A DNA stretch of 64,000 bases from CALXOD01 sp964402715 (GTDB taxonomy: Bacteria > Verrucomicrobiota > Lentisphaeria > Victivallales > Victivallaceae), in assembly GCA_964402715.1 (NCBI GenBank), contig CAYODJ010000011.1, forward strand, positions 3,610 to 67,609, written 5' to 3'. The notes under the pieces are model-generated. The model worked only from the letters and a program-made list of their open reading frames with translations, did not search any database and was not told the origin of the DNA. Shown here in pieces: positions 24,931 through 33,189 of the stretch; positions within the stretch are counted from its first letter, which is position 1, and each line of letters starts with the position of its first letter. A program made the position numbers and the translations under genes.

Positions 24931-26649
24931 TTAATTCTCGTCCATCATGGTGACGAAAATGACCTCCTCCAGCGTGGAGATGCCCGCCTCCGCCTTGCGG
25001 ATGGCGTCCTCCCGGAGAGACCGCATGCCGTCCCGCCGGGCCGCGTCGCGGATCACTCCGCTCGGCTCGTTGCGGAAGATCAGTTTGGCTATCTCCTCAG
25101 TCACCACGAATATCTCGTAGATTCCTATCCTGCCCTTGTATCCCGTGTTCCCGCAGCGCGAGCACCCCTTGCCCTTGTAGAACTGATGATTCTCCAGGTA
25201 CTCCGGGGTCAGCTCGAGAAGCCGCGCCTCCTCCTTGGTCGGGGTGTAGGGCTGCTTGCAGTCGGGACAGATGCGCCGCAGCAGCCGCTGCGCCATCACG
25301 GCGCGGACGCCGGACGCCACCAGGAACGGCTTCACTCCCATGTCCACCAGACGCGTGATCGCGCCGGGAGCGTCGTTCGTGTGCAGCGTGCTGAAGACGA
25401 GGTGCCCCGTCAGGGCGGCGTTGATGGCTATGTCGGCGGTCTCGAAATCACGTATCTCCCCCACCATGATGATGTTCGGAGCCTGGCGCAGCATGGAGCG
25501 CAGCGCCGCGGCGAAAGTCATGTCGATCTGCTTGTCGACCTGCACCTGGTTGATGCCGGCGAGCTGATACTCCACCGGATCCTCCACGGTGATGATTTTG
25601 CGGTTGACCGTGTTGATAGTGTTCAGAAAGGCGTACAGCGATGTGGTCTTCCCCGATCCCGTCGGACCCGTGACGAGAAAAATCCCGTCCGGCAGATTGA
25701 TGATCCGGTTGACCATCTCCAGATCGTCGGCGTAGAAACCGAGTTTCGGGATGTCCAGCTGGATGCTGGACTTGTCGAGAATACGCATGACGATGCTTTC
25801 GCCGTGAGTGGTCGGAATGGACGAGACGCGGAGGTCGAGATCCTTGTCGTCGACCTTGATCTGAATGCGGCCGTCCTGAGGGACGCGGTTCTCCGTTATG
25901 TCAAGACGCGCCATGATTTTGACGCGGCTGGTGAAATTCGCCTGCAGGTATTTGGGCGGTGCCTCGACCTCCCTCAGCGCCCCGTCGATGCGGTACCGGA
26001 CGCGGTAGCGCTTCTCCAGCGGCTCGAGATGAATGTCCGACGCCCTGGATCTGTAGGCCTCGAGGATGAGCATGGTGACCAGACGGATGATCGGCGCGTC
26101 GTCGGTGTCGGCCTCCTCGGCCTCGCCTATCATGCTGGTGGAAGCGCCCGACTCCGCCTCTGAGTCGCCTTCCTCCAGATTCTCCAGAAAGCCCTCCACG
26201 CTTTCCGCCGCGTTGCGGTAGTGTTTGTCGATGACCGCCTGAATCTGCTCCTGGGGAGCCACCACCGCCTCGACGTCCTGACCGAGATAATAGCGGAGCG
26301 AGTCGAGCGTCTCCATGTCGGTCGGATCGCTCATGGCGACGGTGAGGACGTTGTCGTGCTTCATGACCGGCACGACGTTGTAATGCTGCACGATGTCGGT
26401 GCTCAGCGACTTTATGACCTCCTCGGGAATCTCGTAGCGGGTCAGATCCAGCATTTCCATGCCGTACTGCTGCGCCAGCATGGCGGTCAGCTCGTCGCTC
26501 CTGACGTATCCCAGCTGCTTGAGCGCGTCCACGACATCCAGGACGCCGCCGCTGGCTTCCGATTCCCTGCGCGCAGCCGCAATCTGCTCCGGAGAAACCA
26601 TTCCGTTCCCCGACAGCAGCTCCAACACGTATTCACTGTCCCTAGCCAA
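24931..26649 (-). CDS. pilB: Type IV pilus/type II secretion assembly ATPase (PilB/GspE), first paralogue
   Basis: The open frame extends to 26721, but I place the start at TTG 26649. GGAAGG lies 8 bases upstream of it, and the best promoter would begin transcription at about 26721. The product is then 572 residues, close to its neighbour's 568. It has an N-terminal MshEN-like domain, Walker A GPTGSGKTT near residue 328, ITVEDPVEYQL, IIMVGEIRD, STLHTNDAPG, and zinc cysteines CPDC and CSRCGNTGYKGR. It leads the four-gene motor cluster. Compared with its neighbour the middle linker is longer and acidic/Ser-rich. Confidence 0.88.
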   Translation of the reverse strand: MARDSEYVLELLSGNGMVSPEQIAAARRESEASGGVLDVVDALKQLGYVRSDELTAMLAQQYGMEMLDLTRYEIPEEVIKSLSTDIVQHYNVVPVMKHDNVLTVAMSDPTDMETLDSLRYYLGQDVEAVVAPQEQIQAVIDKHYRNAAESVEGFLENLEEGDSEAESGASTSMIGEAEEADTDDAPIIRLVTMLILEAYRSRASDIHLEPLEKRYRVRYRIDGALREVEAPPKYLQANFTSRVKIMARLDITENRVPQDGRIQIKVDDKDLDLRVSSIPTTHGESIVMRILDKSSIQLDIPKLGFYADDLEMVNRIINLPDGIFLVTGPTGSGKTTSLYAFLNTINTVNRKIITVEDPVEYQLAGINQVQVDKQIDMTFAAALRSMLRQAPNIIMVGEIRDFETADIAINAALTGHLVFSTLHTNDAPGAITRLVDMGVKPFLVASGVRAVMAQRLLRRICPDCKQPYTPTKEEARLLELTPEYLENHQFYKGKGCSRCGNTGYKGRIGIYEIFVVTEEIAKLIFRNEPSGVIRDAARRDGMRSLREDAIRKAEAGISTLEEVIFVTMMDEN

Positions 26650-26727
26650 GAGTGCCGCCTTCCATGTGTGAATGTTGCAACCCTGCACCGACGCCCCGCG
26701 ACGCCGCAGAGGCGGAACCACACGTGC

Positions 26728-26756
26728 AAGTTAATGCCGTTTCACCGTTTTTTCAA
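26728..26756 (-). promoter_or_regulatory. Promoter of the pilus motor operon
   Basis: On the minus strand TTGAAA (26756-26751), a 17-base spacer and TAACTT (26733-26728). The predicted start near 26721 rules out the longest frame of the first pilB gene. Confidence 0.6.
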
Positions 26757-26843
26757 GAGTGAAAACTCCGCCGCCGGTGATTTTTGCGGGCGCGCCGGCG
26801 GGCATGGACGGCGCCGGCGTGTTCCGGAATCCGCCTCCGGCCG

Positions 26844-28052
26844 TCAGACGGCCTCTCCGGGAAAGCAGCTGCGCATGATGCCCATTTCAAGCCCGCGCAG
26901 CTCCGCCAGGCCGCGCATCCGGCCAAGCGCGTGATATCCCGGGTTGGGACATGCCGGCTTGTCCAGATCGTCCATTATGTCCTGGCCGTGGTCGGGACGC
27001 ATGGGTATGCGCCAGTCGGCGCGCCCCTGCCGGCGGCGGCGGATCTGCTCGGCGCAGACCGCCTTCACCAGCTCGTACATGTCCACGCTGCCCTCCAGAT
27101 GCCGCGCCTCGAAGAAATTGCCGTCCCCTTCATGCTGGGTGCTGCGCAGATGCAGAAAGCCCACGCGGGGGGCGCATTCCTTGAACATCGCCACGACGTC
27201 GTTGGATTTCCCCGCGCTGAAGCTTCCGGCGCAGAAACACACGGCGTTCGCCGGACTGTCCGCCATCGACAGAAGCTCGCGCACATCCCCGATGTTGCTG
27301 AAGATCCGCGGCAGCCCGAGAATTGAGCGAGGCGGGTCGTCGGGATGGATCACCAGACGGCAGCCGTTCTCCTCCGCCACCGGGACAACCGCGTCCAGGA
27401 AACGCTTCAGATTGGACTGAAGCCTCTTTCTGTCCACTCCCGCGTAACGGGCGAGCATCCGCCTGATGTCCTCGATGGTCACGCCCTTGAAGCCGGGGAA
27501 GTTGTCGATGATCGCCCTGCTCTGGACTCCGACCTGCTCCGGAGACAACGAGCGGAAATAGTCTCCGGCCTTCTTGATCTGACTCTCGGTGTAGTCCTCC
27601 TCGGCTCCCGGACGCTCCAGAATGAACATGTCGAAAGCGGCGAACTGCGTCTGGTCGAAATACAGCGTGGTCGCGCCGTCCGGCAGACGGTGATGCAAAT
27701 CGGTTCTTATCCAGTCGAGCACCGGCATGAAGTTGTAGGTGATCACCCGCGGCGCGCCGGGGATTCTGCCGAGATTCCTGATGGATTCCCTGTAGTTCTC
27801 AATGTACTCGTCGCACCGGCCCGATCCCAGCTTGATGTCCTCGTGCACGGGAAGACTCTCGATCACGCTCCATGTCATTCCCGCCTCCTCGACGACCCGG
27901 CAGCGTTCGGCGATGGCTTCCTCCGGCCACACCTCGCCGTAGGGGATCTCATGCAGCGACGTCACCACTCCGGTGGCTCCGGTTTGACGGATGTGCGACA
28001 GCGGCACCGGATCTTTCGGTCCGTACCAACGGAAAGTCGGCTCCATAAACAT
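26844..28052 (-). CDS. uxuA: Mannonate dehydratase
   Basis: This 402-residue TIM-barrel enzyme dehydrates D-mannonate to 2-keto-3-deoxygluconate in hexuronate catabolism. The ATG at 28052 has GAAGGAGA seven bases upstream. Signature segments are FRWYGPKDPVPLSHIRQ at the N-terminus, VIESLPVHEDIK, YNFMPVLDW, RLVIHPDDPP, FCAGSFS and the C-terminal MRPDHGQ, with the cysteine, histidine and aspartate residues that hold the divalent metal. It follows the antiporter-like gene by 79 bases, with a perfect 22-bp palindrome between them. No uxuB or uronate isomerase is in the window. Confidence 0.95.
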   Translation of the reverse strand: MFMEPTFRWYGPKDPVPLSHIRQTGATGVVTSLHEIPYGEVWPEEAIAERCRVVEEAGMTWSVIESLPVHEDIKLGSGRCDEYIENYRESIRNLGRIPGAPRVITYNFMPVLDWIRTDLHHRLPDGATTLYFDQTQFAAFDMFILERPGAEEDYTESQIKKAGDYFRSLSPEQVGVQSRAIIDNFPGFKGVTIEDIRRMLARYAGVDRKRLQSNLKRFLDAVVPVAEENGCRLVIHPDDPPRSILGLPRIFSNIGDVRELLSMADSPANAVCFCAGSFSAGKSNDVVAMFKECAPRVGFLHLRSTQHEGDGNFFEARHLEGSVDMYELVKAVCAEQIRRRRQGRADWRIPMRPDHGQDIMDDLDKPACPNPGYHALGRMRGLAELRGLEMGIMRSCFPGEAV

Positions 28053-28089
28053 CAGTCCGTTCTCCTTCAGTATTGCGTTTGTGATGAGT

Positions 28090-28111
28090 CCGCGCACCGG
28101 CCGGTGCGCGG
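28090..28111. repeat. 22-bp perfect palindrome between the antiporter-like gene and uxuA
   Basis: An 11-bp arm at 28090-28100 is the exact reverse complement of 28101-28111, centred on CCGGCCGG. It lies in the uxuA 5' region, 38 bases before the ATG. It could be a dimeric repressor site or the stem of an RNA hairpin ending the upstream message; there is no T-tract. Confidence 0.5.
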
Positions 28112-28131
28112 CTGCCCGCGCCGTCCCCGCC

Positions 28132-29901
28132 TCAGTTCTCCGCCGCGGCCGGCGACGCCGACTCCAGCACGAGAAAATGCGCGCTCCCCGGGGGATTTCC
28201 GCCGGCGGTGAAGACTTTCCCCTTGAACGCGAGCACCGCGCCGTCGGAGTCATCCAGAAGCTTGAGCAGCTCCGTCTGCTTCTTTGGAACCAGCGCCGGC
28301 ACCGGCGTCCTGCGTCCTCCGGACGGGGACGACAGCCTGAAGGCGTCGTACTCGGCGCCGGGGAATCCCGGCAGAGACGGAATCTGCATCCTCCCCGAAC
28401 ACCGCGCCTCCAGCACCGCGTTCTTGCCGTGGAAGACCTTTCCGGAATCCGCGCTCAGATGCTCGTACTTCAGCTGGACGTAGCGATCCTGCATCCACGG
28501 CTCGAGCAGCATCAGTCCCGCCCATGCCACCACGCACGCCAGCAGCGCGGACAGAAAACCGATTTTCAGCCACTGGAAGAAGCCGACCTGCGCGTGCGCC
28601 CTCTTTTCCAGCATGCCCAGCGCGACGATGTTCGCCGTGCTTCCAATCATGGTGATGTTTCCTCCGAAGCACGAACCGAAAAGCAGCGCCCACCACAGGG
28701 GCAGATCCTTGACGTTCACCGCCAGCTGCTCGATGACCGGGCAGAAAGCCGCCACGAAAATGACGTTGTCCACGAACGCCGACCCCAGCGCGGTCACCGC
28801 CAGAATGAACGGCACCAGCGCCGCGTCGGCGGAGCCGCAGATTCCTGCGAATTCCGACGCCAGGATCCGGTCGACGTGCGTATGCTCCAGCGTCCCGGCA
28901 ATCGCGAACAGCAGCATGAAGAACAGCAGCGTCCACCAGTCGACGTCCCTCTCCACGTAGTGCCTGGCCTGGGCGCGGCGGATGATCATCACCACTCCGG
29001 AGCAGGCCAGCGGCGCGATCAGCAGCACGCTGTTCTTTCCGAGCCCCAGCCAGTTCTCTATCTGATGATGCGAAGCGATCACGAGCACGGTGGACAGCAG
29101 CAGTATCAGCCCCTGCACGTACGGCACGTCCACCGCCAGCGCCAGCGAGAGATTCCTGGACAGCCTGTCCCTGAGATGAACGTTGAACAGCGCCACCTCC
29201 CTCCGGAAATACCAGTACGTGACCGCCACCGTGGACGCCAGCGCCAGCAGCATCAGCGGAAACGCCCAGGTCATGAAGTCCCCGAACGTCAGACCGCCCT
29301 TGGTGCCTATGTAGATGCCCACGGGATTCCCCATCATCGTCCCGGCGCTGCCGATGTTCGTGCACAGCACCGCGATGATGACGTACGGGGTCGGATTCAG
29401 CTTGAGTCTGTCGCAGACCTGGAAAATCAGCGTGGAGATGAAGATAATCGAGGTCACCTCGTCCACCGCGCACGCCAGCAGGGCGGCGGCGGTGGAGGTC
29501 ACCACTATGAACTTGCCCCCGGAGATGTTCGGCATGGACACGATGCACTGGACGATCCACGAGAAGAAGCCCAGATCCCGCAGTGCGCCGACGATGATCA
29601 TCATGCCGACCAGGAAGAGGATGACCTCCAGCGCGGAGGACTGCACGAACTGCTGGATGTTCAGCGAATGCGTGCAGATCAGCACCGACAGTCCGATGAA
29701 GGCGATCGCCAGACGGAAGTTCCAGAAGAAGAGCGTGCCCAGAATGATCGAGAGGAACACCGCCACCGCCGCCGCCTGCCGCACGTCGAAAATCGTGTAG
29801 CTTCCAATCACTCCGGCCGATATTCCCGCCACCACCATCACCGCCAGACGGGACAGCAGCTGCCGGACGCCGAGTTGCGATCCTTCTTCTTCGCCGTTCA
29901 T
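28132..29901 (-). CDS. Ion-transporter-superfamily permease (NhaD/ArsB type), probable Na+/H+ antiporter, with C-terminal extension
   Basis: This 589-residue protein has about twelve transmembrane helices in the first ~470 residues and a soluble extension of ~115 residues. The NhaD/ArsB landmarks are present: GALRDLGFF, an acidic pair in the re-entrant region ACAVDEVTSIIFIST, the NIGSAGTMMGNPVGIYIG loop, and a second repeat with FVDNVIFVAAFCPV and GGNITMIGSTANIVALG. NhaD members exchange Na+ for H+; other members carry dicarboxylates or arsenite. It is transcribed after an EIIA-CBS protein, which probably regulates it. The Ala/Pro/Ser-rich C-terminal part is unlike known domains. Confidence 0.82.
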   Translation of the reverse strand: MNGEEEGSQLGVRQLLSRLAVMVVAGISAGVIGSYTIFDVRQAAAVAVFLSIILGTLFFWNFRLAIAFIGLSVLICTHSLNIQQFVQSSALEVILFLVGMMIIVGALRDLGFFSWIVQCIVSMPNISGGKFIVVTSTAAALLACAVDEVTSIIFISTLIFQVCDRLKLNPTPYVIIAVLCTNIGSAGTMMGNPVGIYIGTKGGLTFGDFMTWAFPLMLLALASTVAVTYWYFRREVALFNVHLRDRLSRNLSLALAVDVPYVQGLILLLSTVLVIASHHQIENWLGLGKNSVLLIAPLACSGVVMIIRRAQARHYVERDVDWWTLLFFMLLFAIAGTLEHTHVDRILASEFAGICGSADAALVPFILAVTALGSAFVDNVIFVAAFCPVIEQLAVNVKDLPLWWALLFGSCFGGNITMIGSTANIVALGMLEKRAHAQVGFFQWLKIGFLSALLACVVAWAGLMLLEPWMQDRYVQLKYEHLSADSGKVFHGKNAVLEARCSGRMQIPSLPGFPGAEYDAFRLSSPSGGRRTPVPALVPKKQTELLKLLDDSDGAVLAFKGKVFTAGGNPPGSAHFLVLESASPAAAEN

Positions 29902-29932
29902 AACGTCAGGAATCCTTTCTACGGTTGCGGTG

Positions 29933-30859
29933 TCACTCCCAGAAAATCTTGGCGCAGAAGTCGCGCATTCTCACGATTCCCGCCAGACGTTCATGATCGT
30001 CCACCACGATGATTTGCAGCGCGTTGTTGACAAGGAACAGCTTGGCCAGCTGAATCGCCGGCATCTGCTCCTGCACTTTCAGGTAATCGTCGCGCATGAC
30101 GTCGCCTATTTTCGTCTCCCCGGCGTTCCGGAGCATCTCCGAAAACGGCTGGAACCGGTAGAACGGCGAGAGATCGTCCAGCCACAGCAGGTGCTCCGGC
30201 AGGCTCAGCTTCAGCAGATCGGTGACGGAAAGCACCCCGCGGAGGTCGTCATCCCGGTCCAGCACCGGAAGTTCGCCGTAGCCGTTCACGACGAACGTGT
30301 GAATCGCCGACTGCAGGGAATCCTCCTCCCGCAGCACCGGCGCGTCGCGGATCATCAGGTCGCGCGCGGTGAGAAAGTCCGGCATCATCTGTCTGCCGCC
30401 GGACAGGAAATCGCGCACCTCCCCGCAGGACTTCATCCGCGTGAGACGGGTCACCGCGTCCGGAGTCCGCTGGAAAACCGACGCGAGTCCCGAGAGCAGC
30501 TGCAGATGCACTCCGGGATCGTCGGCGGGCGTGAGCATCAGGATCACCACCTTCACCGGCGGCACGTCCGGACGCCGGAAATCCACACCGCCCTCGGAGA
30601 TGCCGACGGCGAGCAGCGGACGCTGCAGGTTCCGCAGCCGCGCATGGGGGACGGCCACCCCCGGCGCGATCACCGTGGAGAACACTTCCTCGCGGTCGAC
30701 GACTGCGCGGAAGGCGTCGTCGACGTCGAGGGCTTTCTCGGCGTCGCCGAGAAGCTCTATCAGCTCCCTGAGTGCATCGTCGCGGCCGGCCGCGGACAGA
30801 CTGCAGATAATCTGCCTGTCGCTCAGCAGGTCGCGGAACTGCGGCAATTGTCCGACCAT
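29933..30859 (-). CDS. PTS EIIA-like domain fused to a CBS pair, probable transporter regulator
   Basis: In this 308-residue protein residues ~5-150 form a fructose/nitrogen-type EIIA domain, with the phosphorylatable histidine as His72 in GVAVPHARL. From ~160 on is a CBS pair (TARDLMIRDAPVL and KIGDVMRDDYLKV), a module that binds adenine nucleotides. No sugar-specific EIIB/EIIC is encoded nearby, so this is likely a regulatory rather than transport EIIA. Its position directly before the Na+/H+ antiporter-like gene (31-base gap) suggests it gates or controls that transporter according to energy and phosphorylation state. The ATG has AGGAG seven bases upstream. Confidence 0.85.
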   Translation of the reverse strand: MVGQLPQFRDLLSDRQIICSLSAAGRDDALRELIELLGDAEKALDVDDAFRAVVDREEVFSTVIAPGVAVPHARLRNLQRPLLAVGISEGGVDFRRPDVPPVKVVILMLTPADDPGVHLQLLSGLASVFQRTPDAVTRLTRMKSCGEVRDFLSGGRQMMPDFLTARDLMIRDAPVLREEDSLQSAIHTFVVNGYGELPVLDRDDDLRGVLSVTDLLKLSLPEHLLWLDDLSPFYRFQPFSEMLRNAGETKIGDVMRDDYLKVQEQMPAIQLAKLFLVNNALQIIVVDDHERLAGIVRMRDFCAKIFWE

Positions 30860-31232
30860 ACGTCTGCTCCTTCACATGAAAACGCCGGCGCAAACTTTCG
30901 GCGGAACCGCGCGGATCCGTCCGATTCGGAAATTCCGGCGACGCGTCCTGTTTCCCCGTGCGGAAACAGTCCCGCAATCAGTGAAAATAGTGGCTGTTTG
31001 ACGATTGTCAAGTCCGTCGTCGTCTGAAAAATTCCTCGGTTCAGCTCCGCCGTCGCCCCTTTTGTCGGAGTAATTTTTCTCCACGCCACTGGAAAATTCA
31101 CCCCCGTAATGCTATTGTCATGCCGGCGTTCTCCGGGGCGACGCGCCGGAGGACGGCGTCGGAAGCGCCGTTCCGGCGGTGTTGTCGTGGATTCCACTGT
31201 TCGCGCTGGCTTTGTGCAGAAGGACGACGTTT
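30860..31232. other. Divergent intergenic region before the EIIA-CBS and TIGR04073-like genes
   Basis: About 370 bases without a gene. It holds a strong leftward promoter (listed separately). A weaker rightward candidate, TGGAAA with TATTGT 17 bases on, lies near 31090-31117. The rest shows no recognisable RNA structure. Confidence 0.5.
30984..31011 (-). promoter_or_regulatory. Strong promoter of the EIIA-CBS/antiporter operon
   Basis: On the minus strand a perfect TTGACA (31011-31006), a 16-base spacer and TATTTT (30989-30984). TTGAC/GTCAA arms at 30998-31011 form a small inverted repeat over the -35 hexamer. Confidence 0.7.
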
Positions 31233-31640
31233 ATGACAAGAATACTTTTCGCTCTTTCCGTTTTCTCGCTGCTGACCGCAACCGCCGCGTTCGCCGCGGA
31301 GTCTCCGAAGCAGGAGCAGCCGCCGGTCTGCGCGGCCGACGGCGAATCCGGCGAATCCGCGCTGAATCTGCACGCCTACCGCGTCGGGCGCGGCCTCGCC
31401 AACCTCGTGACCTGCTTCCTGGAAGTGCCGCGCTGCGTTCTCCTGCGCAACGGGGAGGTGCCGTTCTGGGGAGCCGTCTCCGGCGCGTTCGAAGGTGTCG
31501 GGTGCACCGGCATGCGGGCCTTCGCGGGACTGATCGACGTCCTCTTTCTGGGATACGATCCGGGAGCCGTGTACCACGGCGTCTTCCGTGATTTCGTCTG
31601 GGAATCGCCGTGGCTTCCGCCGCGGGAGGAATCCCTATGA
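31233..31640 (+). CDS. Exported TIGR04073-like (exosortase system-associated) small protein
   Basis: This 135-residue protein has a clear signal peptide (MTRILFALSVFSLLTATAAFA, cleavage near residue 21), preceded by AGAAGGA at proper spacing. The mature part carries the pattern that I associate with the TIGR04073 family of exosortase-bearing PVC bacteria. It has GRGLANLVTCFLEVPR, then an Ala/Gly-rich amphipathic stretch (GAVSGAFEGVGCTGMRAFAG), then a C-terminal segment with conserved Pro/Tyr and a PW ending. The function of the family is unknown; envelope association is likely. It is the first gene of a four-gene, overlapping operon ending in a Cdc123-like protein. Confidence 0.72.
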   Translation: MTRILFALSVFSLLTATAAFAAESPKQEQPPVCAADGESGESALNLHAYRVGRGLANLVTCFLEVPRCVLLRNGEVPFWGAVSGAFEGVGCTGMRAFAGLIDVLFLGYDPGAVYHGVFRDFVWESPWLPPREESL

Positions 31641-32242
31641 GATTGCCGTGTTCGATCATCCTGTCCCTGCTTCCCCTGATCGCCGCCGCCGCTCCGCAGA
31701 GGACGGCGGTGATAAATCTGGAAAGAGTGTTCAGGGAGTACTACAAGAGCAAGATAGCGGAGGGCGCGATTCAGCAGCAGGCGGAGATCTTCCGCGCGTA
31801 TCTGCTGAAGCTTCAGGATCAGGCGAACCAGCTGCAGAAGGAATGCGAAACCGCCAGGGATCGTTCGCAGAATCTGGCGCTGAAGGAGGCGGATCGCTCC
31901 GGCGCCGGCGAGGAGTTCCGTCGCAAATCCAGGGAGCTGGCGGCGAAACGCGCCGAAGCCGAGCAGTATTCCTCCGAGAAAAGCCGGCAGATGCGCGAGT
32001 TCGAGCAGAAGAAACGGCGGGACATCATCGCGGACATCCGTGAGGAGGTCAGACGCCGCGCCGTCGCCGAGGGCTACGACTTCGTTCTGGATCTCTCCGG
32101 CAAGACCATGAACGACGTGCCGACGGTGCTGTACCACTCCGCCGCGATCGACCTGACCGAGGAGGTGCTGAAGACGCTGAACTCCACCTCGACGGCTCCG
32201 GCGAAAAACGCGGCGGACCGGCAGGAATCCGCCGGATCGTGA
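31637..32242 (+). CDS. OmpH/Skp-like periplasmic chaperone
   Basis: The protein is 201 residues from the ATG at 31637, which overlaps the previous stop (ATGA). A signal peptide ends near Ala-Ala-Ala-Pro (about residue 20). The mature protein begins with a short TAVINLERVF strand, followed by a long charged coiled coil (~45-150) and a return strand DFVLDLSGKTMNDVPTVLY. This is the Skp/OmpH architecture of a jellyfish-shaped trimeric chaperone for outer-membrane proteins. Here it is coupled to a TIGR04073-like protein rather than bamA or lpxD, so it may have a specialised client. Confidence 0.82.
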   Translation: MRLPCSIILSLLPLIAAAAPQRTAVINLERVFREYYKSKIAEGAIQQQAEIFRAYLLKLQDQANQLQKECETARDRSQNLALKEADRSGAGEEFRRKSRELAAKRAEAEQYSSEKSRQMREFEQKKRRDIIADIREEVRRRAVAEGYDFVLDLSGKTMNDVPTVLYHSAAIDLTEEVLKTLNSTSTAPAKNAADRQESAGS

Positions 32243-33159
32243 ACATGTCATACGAGAAAACCAGCTTCGTTCAGGCTCTGTCCGGCACCTGCAGGGGGAC
32301 CGACGTCTTTCTCAGTCTGATGCGCCAGCACCCGCTGCGGACGGCTCTGCACCTTCTGACGATGCTGGCGCTATGCTCGCTGTTCGTCACCGCCGTGCGC
32401 TTCTTCGCCTCGGAGAATGAAATCGACAAAGTGGCCGAAAGATTCCGCTCCGTCTTCGGCGGCCTCGCCTTTCATGGCAACGTCGCCCTGCCCGAGAAGC
32501 AGCCGCGGCAGTCCCGTTCGATGATTCTGCCGGAACGGGGCGTTCTCGTCTATGTTCCCGACGGGGAGAACCCCGCGCCGTCGGACGGAGTCTCGCTGGC
32601 CGATTTCCGCTATGCGCTGTACTGGATGCAGGATGAATTCCTGTTTGCGAGAAAGATCGGCGAAGACGACTGGATCTGTCTCCGCTTCCGTTCCGACGCG
32701 ACCATCACCGAGCAGACGCGCACCGATATGGCCGGGCTCGAGTCCGCGCTCCGGGCCATCGGTTCGAACCGAGGAGCGCGGCCGGCGGCCGTCAGTCCGC
32801 CCGGCAAGGCGATGACCGTCGACGAGATGAAGTCGGTCTTCAAGACCAGCTGGACGCTGATCACGTTTCTGATGTTCTTCTTCTCCGGCGCGGTCCAGAC
32901 CGTGTTCTACACCGGTGTTTTCGCCGTCATGACGCAGATGTTCGGCGTGCGGCGCCTGCGGCGGATCCGCTTCTGCGAACTGTGGAGAATCCTCGTCTAC
33001 GCGGGATTCCCCGCGATGATGGTGGCGTCGGCGTTCGACGCTTTCGATCTGCCGCTGCTGAGCTTCGGTTCGGCATACGTGATCGGCATGATTCTGTACG
33101 CTCTGACCGTGATCAACCGCATTGAGCGCGAGATCTCGCCGTCCGGCGATTCGAGATAG
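32239..33159 (+). CDS. Integral membrane protein of unknown function (DUF1189-like layout)
   Basis: This 306-residue protein starts at a GTG overlapping the previous stop (GTGA); an ATG at 32245 is the alternative. There is one N-terminal transmembrane helix (~35-55). An extracytoplasmic domain of ~150 residues contains RSMILPERGVLVYVPDG, and three C-terminal helices follow (~210-240, ~250-270, ~275-295). The organisation, a soluble insert between a first helix and a terminal bundle ending in NRI, resembles the DUF1189 group, but no motif is decisive. It couples translationally to the OmpH-like gene and precedes the Cdc123-like gene by 30 bases. Confidence 0.65.
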   Translation: MNMSYEKTSFVQALSGTCRGTDVFLSLMRQHPLRTALHLLTMLALCSLFVTAVRFFASENEIDKVAERFRSVFGGLAFHGNVALPEKQPRQSRSMILPERGVLVYVPDGENPAPSDGVSLADFRYALYWMQDEFLFARKIGEDDWICLRFRSDATITEQTRTDMAGLESALRAIGSNRGARPAAVSPPGKAMTVDEMKSVFKTSWTLITFLMFFFSGAVQTVFYTGVFAVMTQMFGVRRLRRIRFCELWRILVYAGFPAMMVASAFDAFDLPLLSFGSAYVIGMILYALTVINRIEREISPSGDSR

Positions 33160-33189
33160 ACAACCGAATGCAGCTATGAGAGGTGGCCG

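Noticed and set aside
26650..26721. N-terminal extension of the first pilB gene to 26721
   Set aside because: The predicted transcription start coincides with 26721, and the 24 added residues are not family-like. A ribosome site precedes TTG 26649.
27991..30012. 673-codon plus-strand frame over uxuA and the antiporter-like gene
   Set aside because: The translation is His/Gln/Arg-rich without any motif and overlaps two well-supported genes on the opposite strand.
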